Assembly (NCBI RefSeq): GCF_020252405.1
Contig: NZ_JADCDA010000025.1
Coordinates: 1-44,979, forward strand
Length of the DNA stretch: 44,979 nt
Direction of reading: 5' to 3'
Source of the DNA: Aestuariivirga sp.
GTDB lineage: Bacteria; Pseudomonadota; Alphaproteobacteria; Rhizobiales; Aestuariivirgaceae
Numbering within the stretch: the first letter of the stretch is position 1; every line of letters begins with the position of its first letter. Under the pieces are notes generated by a model. That model was not told the origin of the DNA, did no database searches, and worked only from the letters and a program-made list of their open reading frames with translations. Positions 24,787-34,362 of the stretch are shown here, piece after piece. Both the position numbers and the translations under genes were made by a program.

Positions 24787-26276
24787 CAGAATCTCGGGAT
24801 CTCCGGGAAGGGCAGCGCGCCACCCTTCACATGCATGCGGCCCAGCTCGGCGCAGCGGTGCAGCGTGGGGAAGACCTTGCCGGGGTTGAGGAGCCCCTTG
24901 TCGTCAAAGGCGCATTTGACGCGCATCTGCTGGGCGAGGTCCTGTTCCGAGAACATTTCCGGCATCAGGTCGCGCTTCTCGATGCCCACGCCATGCTCGC
25001 CCGTCAGCACGCCGCCCACCTTGACGCAGAGGCGCAGAATGTCCGCGCCGAACTTCTCCGCCCGGTCAAGTTCATCGGCGTCATTTGCGTCGAACAGGAT
25101 CAGCGGATGCAAATTGCCGTCTCCCGCATGGAAGACGTTGGCGACGCGCAGCCGATGAATGCGCGAGAGCTCCGCCATGCCCTGCAGCACCTCCGGCAGG
25201 CGCTTGCGCGGGATCGTGCCATCCATGCAGAGGTAATCGGGCGAGATGCGCCCCACGGCGGGGAAGGCCGCCTTGCGGCCCGCCCAGAACAGCATGCGTT
25301 CCTCCTCCGAGGTCGAGATGCGCAAGGTGGACGAATTGTTCGCGCGCGCGATCCCGGAGACGCGCCCGATGAGGTGATCGACCTCCGCCTGCGGCCCGTC
25401 GAGCTCGACGATCAGCAGCGCCTCAACGTCCAGCGGGTAGCCGGCATGGACGAAATCCTCCGCCGCATGGATGGCGGGCCGGTCCATCATCTCCATGCCG
25501 CCGGGGATGATGCCGGCGGAGATCACGTCGGCCACGCATCGGCCCGCATCCTCGGAGGTCGGGAAGCCCACCAGCACGGCGCGCGCCGTCTCGGGCTTCT
25601 GCAATATCCGCACGGTCACCTCGGTGACAACGCCAAGCAGGCCTTCGGAGCCCGTCATCACGCCCAGAAGGTCATAGCCTTCGGAGTCGAGATGCTTGCC
25701 GCCCAGCCGGATCACCTCGCCGGTCACCAGCACCATCTCGATGCCCAGCACGTTGTTGGCGGTGAGGCCATATTTGAGGCAGTGCACGCCGCCCGAATTC
25801 TCCGCCACATTGCCGCCAATGGTGCAGGCGATCTGGGAGGAGGGGTCCGGCGCGTAATAGAAGCCCTTGTGCTCCACCGCCCTGGTGATGGCAAGGTTGG
25901 TCACACCCGGCTGCACCACCGCGCAGCGGTTGGCATAGTCGATTTCGAGGACCCGGTTGAACCTGGCCATTCCCAGCAGGATGCCGTCGGCCAGCGGCAG
26001 CGCGCCTCCGGAAAGCGACGTGCCCGCCCCGCGCGGCACCACCTTGATGGCGTTTTCGTAAGCGTATCTCAGAATGGCGGAGACTTGCGCCACCGTCTCC
26101 GGCAGCACCACGACGAGCGGCATCTGGCGGTAGGCAGTGAGGCCGTCCGTCTCGAAGGCGCGCATTTCGACGGGGGCCTCGATCACCCCCTCGCCCGGCA
26201 CGATGCGGCGCAACGCCGCGGCGATGCCCGCACGGCGCCGGATCGCAGATTCGTCGGGGACGGGCATTGTGAGCAT
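24786..26276 (-). CDS. glcD: Glycolate oxidase catalytic FAD subunit
   Basis: A 496-residue protein; ATG 26276 is taken as the start, with ATG 26267 possible. Neither has a ribosome binding site, and the frame is open to 26339. The FAD-binding type-4 domain has VPRGAGTSLSGGALP, IACTIGGNVAENSGG and LTGSEGLLGVVTEV-like text (MTGSEGLLGVVTEVTVRI). The C-terminal FAD-oxidase domain has VFHAGDGNLHPLILFD and GEHGVGIEKRDLM. This is GlcD of the glycolate/2-hydroxyacid dehydrogenase complex. It heads glcDEF, divergent from the cytochrome c gene with 91 bp between start codons. Confidence 0.94.
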   Translation of the reverse strand: MLTMPVPDESAIRRRAGIAAALRRIVPGEGVIEAPVEMRAFETDGLTAYRQMPLVVVLPETVAQVSAILRYAYENAIKVVPRGAGTSLSGGALPLADGILLGMARFNRVLEIDYANRCAVVQPGVTNLAITRAVEHKGFYYAPDPSSQIACTIGGNVAENSGGVHCLKYGLTANNVLGIEMVLVTGEVIRLGGKHLDSEGYDLLGVMTGSEGLLGVVTEVTVRILQKPETARAVLVGFPTSEDAGRCVADVISAGIIPGGMEMMDRPAIHAAEDFVHAGYPLDVEALLIVELDGPQAEVDHLIGRVSGIARANNSSTLRISTSEEERMLFWAGRKAAFPAVGRISPDYLCMDGTIPRKRLPEVLQGMAELSRIHRLRVANVFHAGDGNLHPLILFDANDADELDRAEKFGADILRLCVKVGGVLTGEHGVGIEKRDLMPEMFSEQDLAQQMRVKCAFDDKGLLNPGKVFPTLHRCAELGRMHVKGGALPFPEIPRF

Positions 26277-26308
26277 GGGTGATCTATTTTCAGCCGGAAG
26301 CGTTTCAG

Positions 26309-26333
26309 GGAACTGAATTAAACCGCGTCCGAT
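26309..26333 (+). promoter_or_regulatory. Candidate EcfG-type promoter upstream of cytochrome c
   Basis: GGAAC (26309-26313), 16 bases, then CGAT (26330-26333), against the alphaproteobacterial general-stress consensus GGAAC-N16/17-CGTT, so one -10 base differs. It overlaps a small inverted repeat ttcag-ggaa-ctgaa (26304-26317). It is suggestive only. Confidence 0.25.
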
Positions 26334-26367
26334 CCCCAATGCAACGAAAGATCAACGGAGTGACCCC

Positions 26368-26748
26368 ATGACCCGACTGACGATCGCGCTGTTCAGCCTC
26401 CTGGCGCTGCCCGCCGCCGCACTGGCCCAGCAAGCAGGCGATGCCGCCAAGGGCGAGAAAGTCTTCGCCCAGTGCAAGGCCTGCCACGAGGCCGAGAAGG
26501 GCGTCAACAAGGTGGGACCCACGCTCAAGGGCATGATCGGCCGCAACGTCGCCTCGGTGCCGGATTACAAATATTCGACCGCCATGCTGGACTACGCCAA
26601 AACCCACCCGGTCTGGACGGACGAGCTGTTCCTCACCTATATCGAGAACCCCAAGAAAGAGGTTCCCGGCACCAAGATGGCCTTCGCCGGCGTGAAAAAG
26701 CCCGACGACCGCGCCAACCTGCTCGCCTATCTCAAGACCAAGAACTGA
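26368..26748 (+). CDS. Class I c-type cytochrome (c2-like)
   Basis: A 126-residue periplasmic protein with GGAG before ATG 26368. Residues 1-20 form a signal peptide (MTRLTIALFS...AALA). Cys36-Cys39-His40 (CKACH) bind haem, and Met104 in GTKMAFAG is the likely sixth ligand, as in cytochrome c2/c550. NKVGPTLKGMIGR and the final NLLAYLKT are typical. It lies between glcDEF (divergent) and lutABC (same strand, 64 bp to lutA). It may take electrons from either oxidase, or simply serve the respiratory chain. Confidence 0.92.
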   Translation: MTRLTIALFSLLALPAAALAQQAGDAAKGEKVFAQCKACHEAEKGVNKVGPTLKGMIGRNVASVPDYKYSTAMLDYAKTHPVWTDELFLTYIENPKKEVPGTKMAFAGVKKPDDRANLLAYLKTKN

Positions 26749-26812
26749 CGGAAGCCTTGCGGCCTTGCGCGGGGGCTGGCAAGACCATGTCCCCGTCCAA
26801 CCCCGAGGTTCC

Positions 26813-27577
26813 ATGCCTGAGTCACCCCCCCGCGTCGGCCTGTTCGTCACCTGCCTGGTCGACCTGTTCCGGCCCTCCGTCGGCTTTGCCGCGGTAAAGC
26901 TGCTGGAGGATGTCGGCTGCACGGTTGAGGTGCCGGAGGCCCAGACCTGCTGCGGCCAGCCCGCCCACAATTCCGGCGACAGGGCGGATGCCCGGGCGAT
27001 TGCGCTCAACGTCATCGCCGCCTTCCGGGGCTTCGATTATGTGGTGGTCCCTTCGGGCTCCTGCGGCGGCATGATCGTGAAGCATTATCCGGAATTATTC
27101 GACACCGGCTCGGCCGGGCATGAGGAGGCGCTCCACCTGGCGCGGCGCACCCATGAGCTCACCTCCTTCCTCACCCGCGTCATGAAGGTCGACAAGGTGG
27201 AGGCCCGGTTCCCGGCGCGCGCCACCTACCACGACTCCTGTTCGGGGCTCCGCGAGCTCGGCATCCGCGAGGAGCCGCGGAAGCTGCTGGCCAGTGTGGA
27301 GGGCGTGTCGCTCCGCGAGATGACGGATGCGGATGTTTGCTGCGGCTTCGGCGGAACCTTCTGCGTCAAATATCCCGGCATCTCCGACAAGATGCTGGAA
27401 AAGAAGCTGCGCCACATCGAGGCGACCGGGGCGGACACGCTGATCGCCGGCGATATGGGCTGCCTCATGAACATGGCCGGCAAGCTGAAGCGCGTCGGCT
27501 CGGCCATAAAGGTCCGCCATGTGGCGGAGGTGCTGGCGGGCGATTATGCAACGCCGCCCATTGCGGAGGCTGAGTGA
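26813..27577 (+). CDS. lutA: L-lactate oxidation Fe-S subunit LutA
   Basis: A 254-residue protein with GAGG before ATG 26813. Two CCG domains bind an iron-sulphur cluster: QTCCGQPAHNSGD near residue 45 and DVCCGFGGTFCVKYP near 178, with SGSCGGMI and DSCSGLRELG between them. This is LutA/LldE, part of the LutABC complex that oxidises L-lactate to pyruvate. Its stop overlaps the lutB start (TGATG). Confidence 0.94.
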   Translation: MPESPPRVGLFVTCLVDLFRPSVGFAAVKLLEDVGCTVEVPEAQTCCGQPAHNSGDRADARAIALNVIAAFRGFDYVVVPSGSCGGMIVKHYPELFDTGSAGHEEALHLARRTHELTSFLTRVMKVDKVEARFPARATYHDSCSGLRELGIREEPRKLLASVEGVSLREMTDADVCCGFGGTFCVKYPGISDKMLEKKLRHIEATGADTLIAGDMGCLMNMAGKLKRVGSAIKVRHVAEVLAGDYATPPIAEAE

Positions 27578-28995
27578 TGACGGAAATGTCCACCACCGCG
27601 TTCAAGGACAATGTGGCGAAGGCGCTGGCCGACGACCAGCTGCAATTCGCCATGACTGAGACGGGCCCGCGCTTCATCGCCAAGCGCACCAAGGCCCGCG
27701 AGGCGCTGCCCGAGTTCGATCAGCTTCGCGACCAGGCGCGCGGCATCAAGGATCATGTGCTCGACCATCTCGACATCTACCTCGAGCGCTACGAGGCGAA
27801 GGTGAAGGAGACGGGCGGCCACGTGCACTGGGCCGAAACGCCGGACGAGGCGCGCGCCGCGGTGCTGGAGATCTGCCGCAAGGCCAATGCGAAGATGGTC
27901 ACCAAGGGCAAGTCGATGATCTCCGAAGAGATCGACCTCAACAGGCACCTGGAGGAGAACGGCATCACCCCTGTCGAGACGGACTTGGGCGAATACATCA
28001 TCCAGCTCCGGAACGAGCGGCCCTCGCACATCATCGCCCCCGCCGTGCACCTGACCCGCGGCCAGGTGGAGGCGGATTTCCGCCGCGTCCACACCCACCT
28101 CGACCCCGGGCGCGACCTCTCGGAAATCCCCTCGCTCGTCGAGGAAGCCCGCGGCGTGCTGCGGCGGAAATATCTCACCGCCGACGTCGGCATCACCGGC
28201 GCCAATTTCCTCATCGCCGAAACCGGCTCCTCGATCATCGTGACGAACGAGGGCAACGGCGACCTGACGCAGACGCTGCCGAAGGTCCACATCGTGCTGG
28301 CCTCCATCGAAAAGCTGGTGCCGACGCTGGAGGACGCGACGACGATCCTGCGCGTGCTGGCGCGCTCCGCCACGGGGCAGGAGTTCTCGAACTATACGAC
28401 CTTCTCGACCGGCGGCCGCCGCCCGGGCGACCCTGATGGCCCCGCCGAATACCACGTCATCCTGCTCGACAATGGCCGCGCAAACGTGCTCGGAACCGAG
28501 TTCCAGGACATGCTGCGCTGCATCCGCTGCGGCGCCTGCCTCAACCACTGCCCGGTCTATAATGCGGTGGGCGGCCATGCCTATGGCTGGGTCTATCCCG
28601 GCCCCATCGGCTCGGTGGTGACGCCCGCCCTCGTCGGCATCGAGAAGGCCCGCCATCTTCCCAACGCCTCGACCTTCTGCGGCCGCTGCGAGGAAGTCTG
28701 CCCCATGCGCATCCCCATCCCCAAAATGCTGCGGCACTGGCGCGAGAAGGAGTTTGAGCGCCACCTGCAGCCCACCACCATGCGCTGGGGCCTCGGCCTC
28801 TGGGCCTGGGTGGCGAAGCGCCCGAAGCTCTATCGCAGGGCGACGGCTCTGGCGGCGCGCGTGCTGGCCAACCAGGCGCATGGCAAGGGCCGCCTGAAAA
28901 AGGCGCCGCTCGCCTCGGGCTGGACCGAGTTCCGCGATTTTCCCGCGCCTCAGGGCAAGACCTTCCACCGGCTGTGGAAGGAGCGCCGGTCGTGA
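27577..28995 (+). CDS. lutB: L-lactate oxidation Fe-S subunit LutB
   Basis: A 472-residue protein; ATG 27577 is preferred over GTG 27574, with GGAGG about nine bases before it. The N-terminal LUD domain contains ITGANFLIAETGSSIIVTNE. Two 4Fe-4S motifs follow, CIRCGACLNHCP near residue 314 and CGRCEEVCP near 368, with a helical C-terminus. This is LutB/LldF, the electron-carrying subunit of LutABC. The stop overlaps the lutC start (GTGA). Confidence 0.95.
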   Translation: MTEMSTTAFKDNVAKALADDQLQFAMTETGPRFIAKRTKAREALPEFDQLRDQARGIKDHVLDHLDIYLERYEAKVKETGGHVHWAETPDEARAAVLEICRKANAKMVTKGKSMISEEIDLNRHLEENGITPVETDLGEYIIQLRNERPSHIIAPAVHLTRGQVEADFRRVHTHLDPGRDLSEIPSLVEEARGVLRRKYLTADVGITGANFLIAETGSSIIVTNEGNGDLTQTLPKVHIVLASIEKLVPTLEDATTILRVLARSATGQEFSNYTTFSTGGRRPGDPDGPAEYHVILLDNGRANVLGTEFQDMLRCIRCGACLNHCPVYNAVGGHAYGWVYPGPIGSVVTPALVGIEKARHLPNASTFCGRCEEVCPMRIPIPKMLRHWREKEFERHLQPTTMRWGLGLWAWVAKRPKLYRRATALAARVLANQAHGKGRLKKAPLASGWTEFRDFPAPQGKTFHRLWKERRS

Positions 28996-29660
28996 GCGCG
29001 CGCGAGGCGATCCTGGGCCGCGTGCGCGCCCGCATTCCACATGGGCCCGAAGGCGCGCGCCGCGGGGCGGTGGAGCGGCGGATCGCCGAACACCCCCGCA
29101 ACCTGATCCCGGAGCGCGGGCAGGGCGACCTTGAGCACCGCATCCGTGTTTTCACGGAGATGATGCTGGCCGTTGGCGGCACGGTGGAGGTTGTGGACGA
29201 CATCAACGACGTGCCGCACCACGCCGCCGTCTACCTGCGTGACGGCAACCTGCCGGCCCGGCTGCGCCGCGGCGCCGATCCGGTTCTCGCGAAGCTGCCC
29301 TGGCATCGCGGCGGCGCGCTGGAGGTGACGGAAGGCCCGGCGGCGGATGAGGACCGCGCCTCGATCTCCCGCGCCTTTGCCGGCATCGCCGAGTCCGGCA
29401 CCATCGTTCTGATCTCGGGCGCGGACAATCCGACGACGCTCAACTTCCTGCCGGAAGCCCATATCGTGCTGCTCGAATCCTCCGCCCTGTTCGCCAGCTA
29501 TGAGGAGGCGTGGACCAGGTTGCGCGCGCTCATGGGCGAGGGCAACATGCCGCGCACGGTGAACATGATCTCGGGCCCGTCCCGCACCGGCGACATTGAG
29601 CAAACCATCGTCAGGCCCGCCCATGGCCCGAAGAATATGCACGTCATCATCGTCCGCTGA
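28992..29660 (+). CDS. lutC: LUD-domain protein LutC
   Basis: A 222-residue protein. GTG 28992 is chosen because AAGGAG lies upstream and the next residues (SAREAILGRVR) match LutC N-termini. ESGTIVLISGADNPTTLNFL and later HIVLLESSALF are the LUD (PF02589) signature, and the C-terminus HGPKNMHVIIV is usual. It is the third subunit needed for LutABC-dependent lactate oxidation. The 4-base overlap with lutB shows one operon. Confidence 0.93.
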   Translation: MSAREAILGRVRARIPHGPEGARRGAVERRIAEHPRNLIPERGQGDLEHRIRVFTEMMLAVGGTVEVVDDINDVPHHAAVYLRDGNLPARLRRGADPVLAKLPWHRGGALEVTEGPAADEDRASISRAFAGIAESGTIVLISGADNPTTLNFLPEAHIVLLESSALFASYEEAWTRLRALMGEGNMPRTVNMISGPSRTGDIEQTIVRPAHGPKNMHVIIVR

Positions 29661-29742
29661 GACGCGCTCAAGTGAGCTTTTGACTTGCACGTGATTCAGC
29701 GGCATTTTGCGGCGATCGTCATAAAACGGGATGGGACGTCAG

Positions 29743-30588
29743 ATGAAACTTTTGCGTTACGGTGCGAAGGGCAGGGAGAAGCCGGGCCTTCTGGACGGCG
29801 AGGGGCGGCTCCGCGACCTCTCCGCGGTGATCCCGGACATCACGGGCGGGACGATTTCCCCCAAGGGCCTCGCCCGGCTGAAGAAGATAAAGCCCGGGTC
29901 ACTTCCGCTGGTGCGCGGCACGCCGCGGATCGGCGCCTGCATCGCCAATCCGCAGAAGTTCATCGCCATCGGCCTCAACTATTCCGACCATGCGGCCGAG
30001 TCCGGCCTTCAGGTGCCGAAGGAGCCCGTGGTGTTCGCCAAGCAAGTGAGCTGCCTGTCGGGTCCCTTCGACGACGTGACGCTGCCGCCCAGGTCCAGGA
30101 AGTCGGACTGGGAGGTGGAACTGGGCGTCATCATCGGAACCAGGGCCAAGAACATCAAAAAGGCCGACGCGCTGAAACATGTGGCCGGCTACTGCACCAT
30201 CAACGATCTCTCGGAGCGCGAGTTCCAGACGGAACGCTCCGGCCAGTGGACCAAGGGCAAGTCCTATGACAGCTTCGGGCCCGTGGGTCCGTGGCTCGTC
30301 ACGGCGGACGAGGTCAGGGACCCGCAGAACCTCGCCATGTGGCTCGATCTCAACGGCAAGCGCGTGCAGAACGGCTCCACCTCCACCATGGTGTTCGGCG
30401 TGGCGCACATCGTGGCCTATCTCTCGGAATTCTTCACCCTCATGCCGGGCGACATCATCACCACCGGCACGCCGCCGGGCGTGGGCATGGGCATGAAGCC
30501 CCAGCGCTTCCTCAAGCCGGGAGACACCATGCGGTTGGGGATAGAGGGCCTCGGCGAACAGGCGCAGAAGGTAGTGCGGGACAAGTAA
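29743..30588 (+). CDS. Fumarylacetoacetate hydrolase family protein
   Basis: A 281-residue protein. ATG 29743 (MKLLRYGAKGREKPG) is the usual family start; ATG 29731 would add four residues. FIAIGLNYSDHAAE opens the catalytic FAH domain. The metal site uses the acidic residues in DWEVELGVIIG and the Asp of INDLSEREFQ. ITTGTPPGVGMGM is also typical. Relatives act on C-C bonds of 2-oxo acids (ureidoglycolate lyase-like, 2-keto-4-pentenoate hydratase-like, acylpyruvases). The substrate cannot be given. It lies 82 bp after lutC and may be read from that operon. Confidence 0.9.
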   Translation: MKLLRYGAKGREKPGLLDGEGRLRDLSAVIPDITGGTISPKGLARLKKIKPGSLPLVRGTPRIGACIANPQKFIAIGLNYSDHAAESGLQVPKEPVVFAKQVSCLSGPFDDVTLPPRSRKSDWEVELGVIIGTRAKNIKKADALKHVAGYCTINDLSEREFQTERSGQWTKGKSYDSFGPVGPWLVTADEVRDPQNLAMWLDLNGKRVQNGSTSTMVFGVAHIVAYLSEFFTLMPGDIITTGTPPGVGMGMKPQRFLKPGDTMRLGIEGLGEQAQKVVRDK

Positions 30589-30603
30589 GACTGCCACAGC
30601 TTC

Positions 30604-30743
30604 CCCTTCTCCCGTCGCAACGCGATGGGAGAAGGTCCCCGAAGGGGGGATGAGGGCCTCTTTCCGCGAGTCGTGCTGGTTGAACGAGGCCCTCATCCGG
30701 CCTGTCGGCCACCTTCTCCCATCGCTTCGCGACGGGAGAAGGG
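30604..30743. repeat. Large nested inverted repeat (REP-like)
   Basis: Outer arms cccttctcccgtcgc (30604-30618) and gcgacgggagaaggg (30729-30743) are perfect complements. Inner arms gatgagggcctc (30649-30660) and gaggccctcatc (30687-30698) are also perfect. It lies between the hydrolase and hisS. The gagaagg/cctcatccg wording is typical of a widespread rhizobial intergenic repeat. Confidence 0.85.
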
Positions 30744-30824
30744 CACAAGGGCCAAGACCCGGTTATGGTTGCCCCCCGCCCGCCGTTCCTCTAGATAATC
30801 CGGCATTCAAGCCGGGTTGCCAGA

Positions 30825-32471
30825 ATGACCAAGGAAAACCGCCCCAGGGCGCGCGTCGCCAGGGGGTTCCGTGACATTTCAGCCGACGAGATCCGCGGCA
30901 CCCGCCAGATGCTGGCGAAGATCCAGGAGGTCTATGAATCCTATGGCTTCGAGCCGGTGGAGCAGCCCTTCGTCGAATACACCGATGCGCTGGGCAAGTT
31001 CCTGCCCGATCAGGACCGGCCCAATGCCGGCGTCTTCTCCTTCCAGGACGATGACGATCAGTGGCTGAGCCTGCGCTATGACCTGACGGCCCCCTTGGCC
31101 CGCTACGTGGCCGAAAACAGCCAGAAGCTTCCAACACCTTACCGCAGCTATCGCCAGGGCTGGGTGTTCCGCAACGAAAAGCCCGGCCCCGGCCGCTTCC
31201 GCCAGTTCATGCAGTTCGACGCCGACACGGTGGGCTCCGCCTCGCCGGTGGCCGATGCCGAGGTCTGCATGATGGCGGCGGACACGTTGGAGGCGCTGGG
31301 TCTCAAGCGCGGCCAGTATGTTATCAACGTCAATAATCGCAAAGTGATCGATGGCGTGATGCAGAGCATAGGCCTTGGTCAAAACGAGTCGCTTGCTCGC
31401 AAACTGACTGTTATGCGTGCTCTTGATAAGTTTGACCGCCTGGGGGAACTCGGCGTGAGTCAGCTGCTAGGTGAAGGCCGAAAGGATGAAAGTGGAGATT
31501 TCACGCCCGGGGCCGGATTGTCCAAGGATCAGATTGATCCTCTTATTCAACTTCTCCGTTTTGGCAGTGCATTCGACGCCCTGCAACGTGGAGAGCACTT
31601 GAGTTCATCGCTGAGCTTCCCGAATCCCTTCGTCCATCCGCCAGCAACTTGGGATATGAATGCCTATGGTCACGCCGAGGAGCTGGAAAGAATTCGAGTA
31701 TCCATCGCGGGAGTCAATCCTCACAATAAGCGCTATTCGCGCAGTTTTGGCTTTGATGTACTCTCGAGCATCCCTGCTCTTTTCAAGATGAACGATACTC
31801 TCGCATCTGGCGTTCACGAACTTGCAGAAATGCAGGATCTCTTCGACAAGGCAGGTTATGGGCCTGAAAGAATTCTGATTAATCCGAGTATTATTCGCGG
31901 CCTCGAATACTACACCGGCCCCGTCTTCGAATGTGAACTCCTGATGGAGACGAAGGACGAGGACGGCCGCACCGTGCGCTTTGGTTCCGTGGGCGGTGGC
32001 GGGCGTTATGATGATTTGGTGGCGCGTTTCACCGGCCAGCCGGTTCCTGCCACGGGCTTCTCGATCGGCGTGTCGCGTCTCTATTCGGCGCTGAAGCTGG
32101 CGGGTCTTGCGCAGGAGTCCTCCACACTTGCGCCCGTCGTGGTGCTCGTCATGGACAAGGAGCGCACCGGCGATTACTGGCGCATGGTGCAAGAGCTGCG
32201 CAAGGGCGGCATCCGCGCCGAGATGTATGCCGGAACGGCGGGCATGAAGGCGCAGATGAAATATGCCGACAGGCGTGGCGCGCCCTTGGTGGTGATCCAG
32301 GGCGGTGACGAGAGGCTGAAGCGCGAAGTGCAGATCAAGGACCTGCGGCTTGGCGCGGAACTCGCCGGCAACATCGCATCCCGCGCGGAATATGCCTCCC
32401 AGCGCCTGGCGCAATTCTCGGTTCCCGAGGCCGATCTCGTCTCCGCGGTGAAGAAGGCGCTGGCGGAGTAA
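30825..32471 (+). CDS. hisS: Histidine--tRNA ligase (divergent alphaproteobacterial type)
   Basis: A 548-residue class II synthetase, clearly longer than the roughly 420-residue bacterial standard, with the extra material in the middle. [35 protein letters not shown] (motif 2), RGLEYYTG (HisA motif 1), [11 protein letters not shown] (HisA motif 2) and [13 protein letters not shown] (motif 3) are present. In the HisA motif, Glu replaces the common Asp of RGLDYY. It charges tRNA-His, which here lacks G-1 and has A73, as expected for this HisRS branch. Residues 166-361 (31320-31905) are encoded by DNA of about 50% GC in a 62-72% setting. It overlaps hisZ by one base. Confidence 0.95.
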   Translation: MTKENRPRARVARGFRDISADEIRGTRQMLAKIQEVYESYGFEPVEQPFVEYTDALGKFLPDQDRPNAGVFSFQDDDDQWLSLRYDLTAPLARYVAENSQKLPTPYRSYRQGWVFRNEKPGPGRFRQFMQFDADTVGSASPVADAEVCMMAADTLEALGLKRGQYVINVNNRKVIDGVMQSIGLGQNESLARKLTVMRALDKFDRLGELGVSQLLGEGRKDESGDFTPGAGLSKDQIDPLIQLLRFGSAFDALQRGEHLSSSLSFPNPFVHPPATWDMNAYGHAEELERIRVSIAGVNPHNKRYSRSFGFDVLSSIPALFKMNDTLASGVHELAEMQDLFDKAGYGPERILINPSIIRGLEYYTGPVFECELLMETKDEDGRTVRFGSVGGGGRYDDLVARFTGQPVPATGFSIGVSRLYSALKLAGLAQESSTLAPVVVLVMDKERTGDYWRMVQELRKGGIRAEMYAGTAGMKAQMKYADRRGAPLVVIQGGDERLKREVQIKDLRLGAELAGNIASRAEYASQRLAQFSVPEADLVSAVKKALAE

Positions 32472-33610
32472 TGGCCGGCAAGTCGAGTGCCGAACGCTCC
32501 GCGCTGGAGCGCCAGAACGTGGCGCTGATGGCGGTGTTCGAGCGGGGCGGTTTCGACCACATCGCACCCGACATCATCCAGCCCGCCGACATCTTCCTTG
32601 AACGCTCCGGCGAGGATATCCGTGCACGGACCTTTGTGTTCACCGATCCCTCGGGCACCGAGATGTGCCTGAGGCCCGACCTCACCGTGCCCGCCTGCCG
32701 CTATCATTTGAGCCACGCAAAGGACCCCGCGGGGGAGCGCCGCTATTGCTACTCAGGCCCCGCCTTCCGTTTTCCGGACGAGCTCCTGAGCCCGCGGGAA
32801 TTCACGCAGGCTGGCATCGAATGGTTCGGCGCGTCCGAACCTATCTCGGCGGAAGCGCGCGTTCTCAAGCTTGCCATTTCCGCGCTCGAAGCCGCGGGCC
32901 TCCCGCGCTGCCGCGTGAGCTTTGGCGATCTCGGTCTGTTCTCCGCTCTTCTCGAGGATACCGGCATGCCGGCCCGCTGGCGCCAGCGCCTGCGCCACCA
33001 CTTCTGGCGGCCCCATGCCTTCCGCGAATTGCTTGACAGTTTCTGCGCGGGCCGCGGCGCGCGCCGCACGTCGGTTTCGCCATTGGTTGACCGCGTCGCG
33101 GAGGGCGACGCGCTGTCCGTCGTGGAGGCGGAGATCGGCGCGCGCAACGTCCCGCTCGTTGGCGGGCGCGACCCGCCGGAAATCGCGGCTCGCCTCGCCA
33201 ACAAGGCGGCCGACCGGCAGGAGACGCCGCTCGCGCGCACCAAGGCCGATACGCTCAACGCCTATCTCGCCATTGCGGGCGGGGCCTCCGCCATCGATGC
33301 GCAGTTCGCAGGCATTGCCGCAGGCCCCCGCTTCCAGGCTGCGCGCGACGATTATGCCAGGCGCCTGTTCGAGATGGAGGAGCTGGGCCTCAACCCGCGC
33401 CGCTTCCGTTTCGCGGCGGGCTTCGGGCGCGAGCTCGAATACTATACGGGCTTCACCTTCCAGATCGAGGCGGATACGCCGCATGGCGCCGTCGTCGTGG
33501 CGGGCGGCGGGCGCTATGACAATCTGCTCTCCGACATGGGTTCGCCCGTGCGTGTGCCCGCCGTTGGGTGCGCCATCCACACGGATCGCCTGAAGGCGGT
33601 GCTGGCATGA
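32471..33610 (+). CDS. hisZ: ATP phosphoribosyltransferase regulatory subunit
   Basis: A 379-residue HisRS paralogue without tRNA charging function. [36 protein letters not shown] and later [14 protein letters not shown] and [14 protein letters not shown] mark HisZ. It binds short-form HisG to make the active hetero-octamer, and short HisG is the next gene. It starts at ATG 32471, sharing a base with the hisS stop (TAATG), and overlaps hisG by four bases, so the three genes form a tight unit. Confidence 0.95.
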   Translation: MAGKSSAERSALERQNVALMAVFERGGFDHIAPDIIQPADIFLERSGEDIRARTFVFTDPSGTEMCLRPDLTVPACRYHLSHAKDPAGERRYCYSGPAFRFPDELLSPREFTQAGIEWFGASEPISAEARVLKLAISALEAAGLPRCRVSFGDLGLFSALLEDTGMPARWRQRLRHHFWRPHAFRELLDSFCAGRGARRTSVSPLVDRVAEGDALSVVEAEIGARNVPLVGGRDPPEIAARLANKAADRQETPLARTKADTLNAYLAIAGGASAIDAQFAGIAAGPRFQAARDDYARRLFEMEELGLNPRRFRFAAGFGRELEYYTGFTFQIEADTPHGAVVVAGGGRYDNLLSDMGSPVRVPAVGCAIHTDRLKAVLA

Positions 33611-34296
33611 GCCCGCTGACGCTGGCCATCCCCTCCAAAGGCCGCCTGATGGAAGAGGCTGCCGGGCTGCTTGAGAAGGCCGGCTTCACCATCGACAGGC
33701 TCGGCGCCGGCCGCGGCTATCGCGGGCTTGTGCGCGGGCTTGATGGGGTGGAGATCGCCTTCCTCTCCGCCTCGGAGATCGCCCAGAACCTGCGTGACGG
33801 GAAAATCGGCCTCGGCGTCACCGGCCAGGACCTGCTCGCCGAGAAGATCGCGCCGGATGACAAGGCCGTTCAGCTGCTCGTCCGCCTCGGCTTCGGCCCG
33901 GCGCAGGTCGTCGTCGCGGTGCCGGAGTGCTGGCTTGACGTCGCCACCATGGCCGACCTCGACGAGATCGCCGAAAGCTTCTACGAAAGCCATGGTCGCC
34001 GCCTGCGGGTGGCCACCAAGTATCGCAACCTCACCCGCCGCTTCTTTGCGGAAAAGGGTGTGACCGGCTATCGCATCGTCGAAAGCCTCGGCGCCACCGA
34101 AGGGGCGCCGGCGGCGGGGATTGCCGAGATCGTTGTCGACATCACGACGACGGGCGCAACTCTTGCCGCCAATGCCTTGAAAATCCTCGATGATGGCGTG
34201 ATCCTCCGGTCCTGCGCGGTGCTCGCCGGAAGGTCCGCCGCGCTGGATGACCCGCGCGTCCGGCGGCTGGTCGAGGTTCTGTCCGCCATCACCTGA
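33607..34296 (+). CDS. hisG: ATP phosphoribosyltransferase, short form
   Basis: A 229-residue protein lacking the C-terminal regulatory domain, so it is the HisG(S) type that needs HisZ. It catalyses the first step of histidine synthesis, from ATP and [17 protein letters not shown], the GVTGQDLL segment and the PRPP loop [18 protein letters not shown] are visible. ATG 33607 overlaps the hisZ stop codon (ATGA); the frame upstream from 33568 is inside hisZ. Confidence 0.96.
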   Translation: MSPLTLAIPSKGRLMEEAAGLLEKAGFTIDRLGAGRGYRGLVRGLDGVEIAFLSASEIAQNLRDGKIGLGVTGQDLLAEKIAPDDKAVQLLVRLGFGPAQVVVAVPECWLDVATMADLDEIAESFYESHGRRLRVATKYRNLTRRFFAEKGVTGYRIVESLGATEGAPAAGIAEIVVDITTTGATLAANALKILDDGVILRSCAVLAGRSAALDDPRVRRLVEVLSAIT

Positions 34297-34362
34297 ATGT
34301 GTGGAGACCTTTTCCGCGTTCGGGGTTATGACTCGGACGATTGTTCAACAGGGAGAAAGCCG

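Noticed and set aside
24831-26282. 483-codon frame antisense to glcD
   Set aside because: glcD carries clear FAD-oxidase motifs; the other strand shows only a GC-driven shadow.
27544-29040. 498-codon frame antisense to lutB
   Set aside because: It overlaps lutA, lutB and lutC, which are tightly coupled genes with Fe-S motifs.
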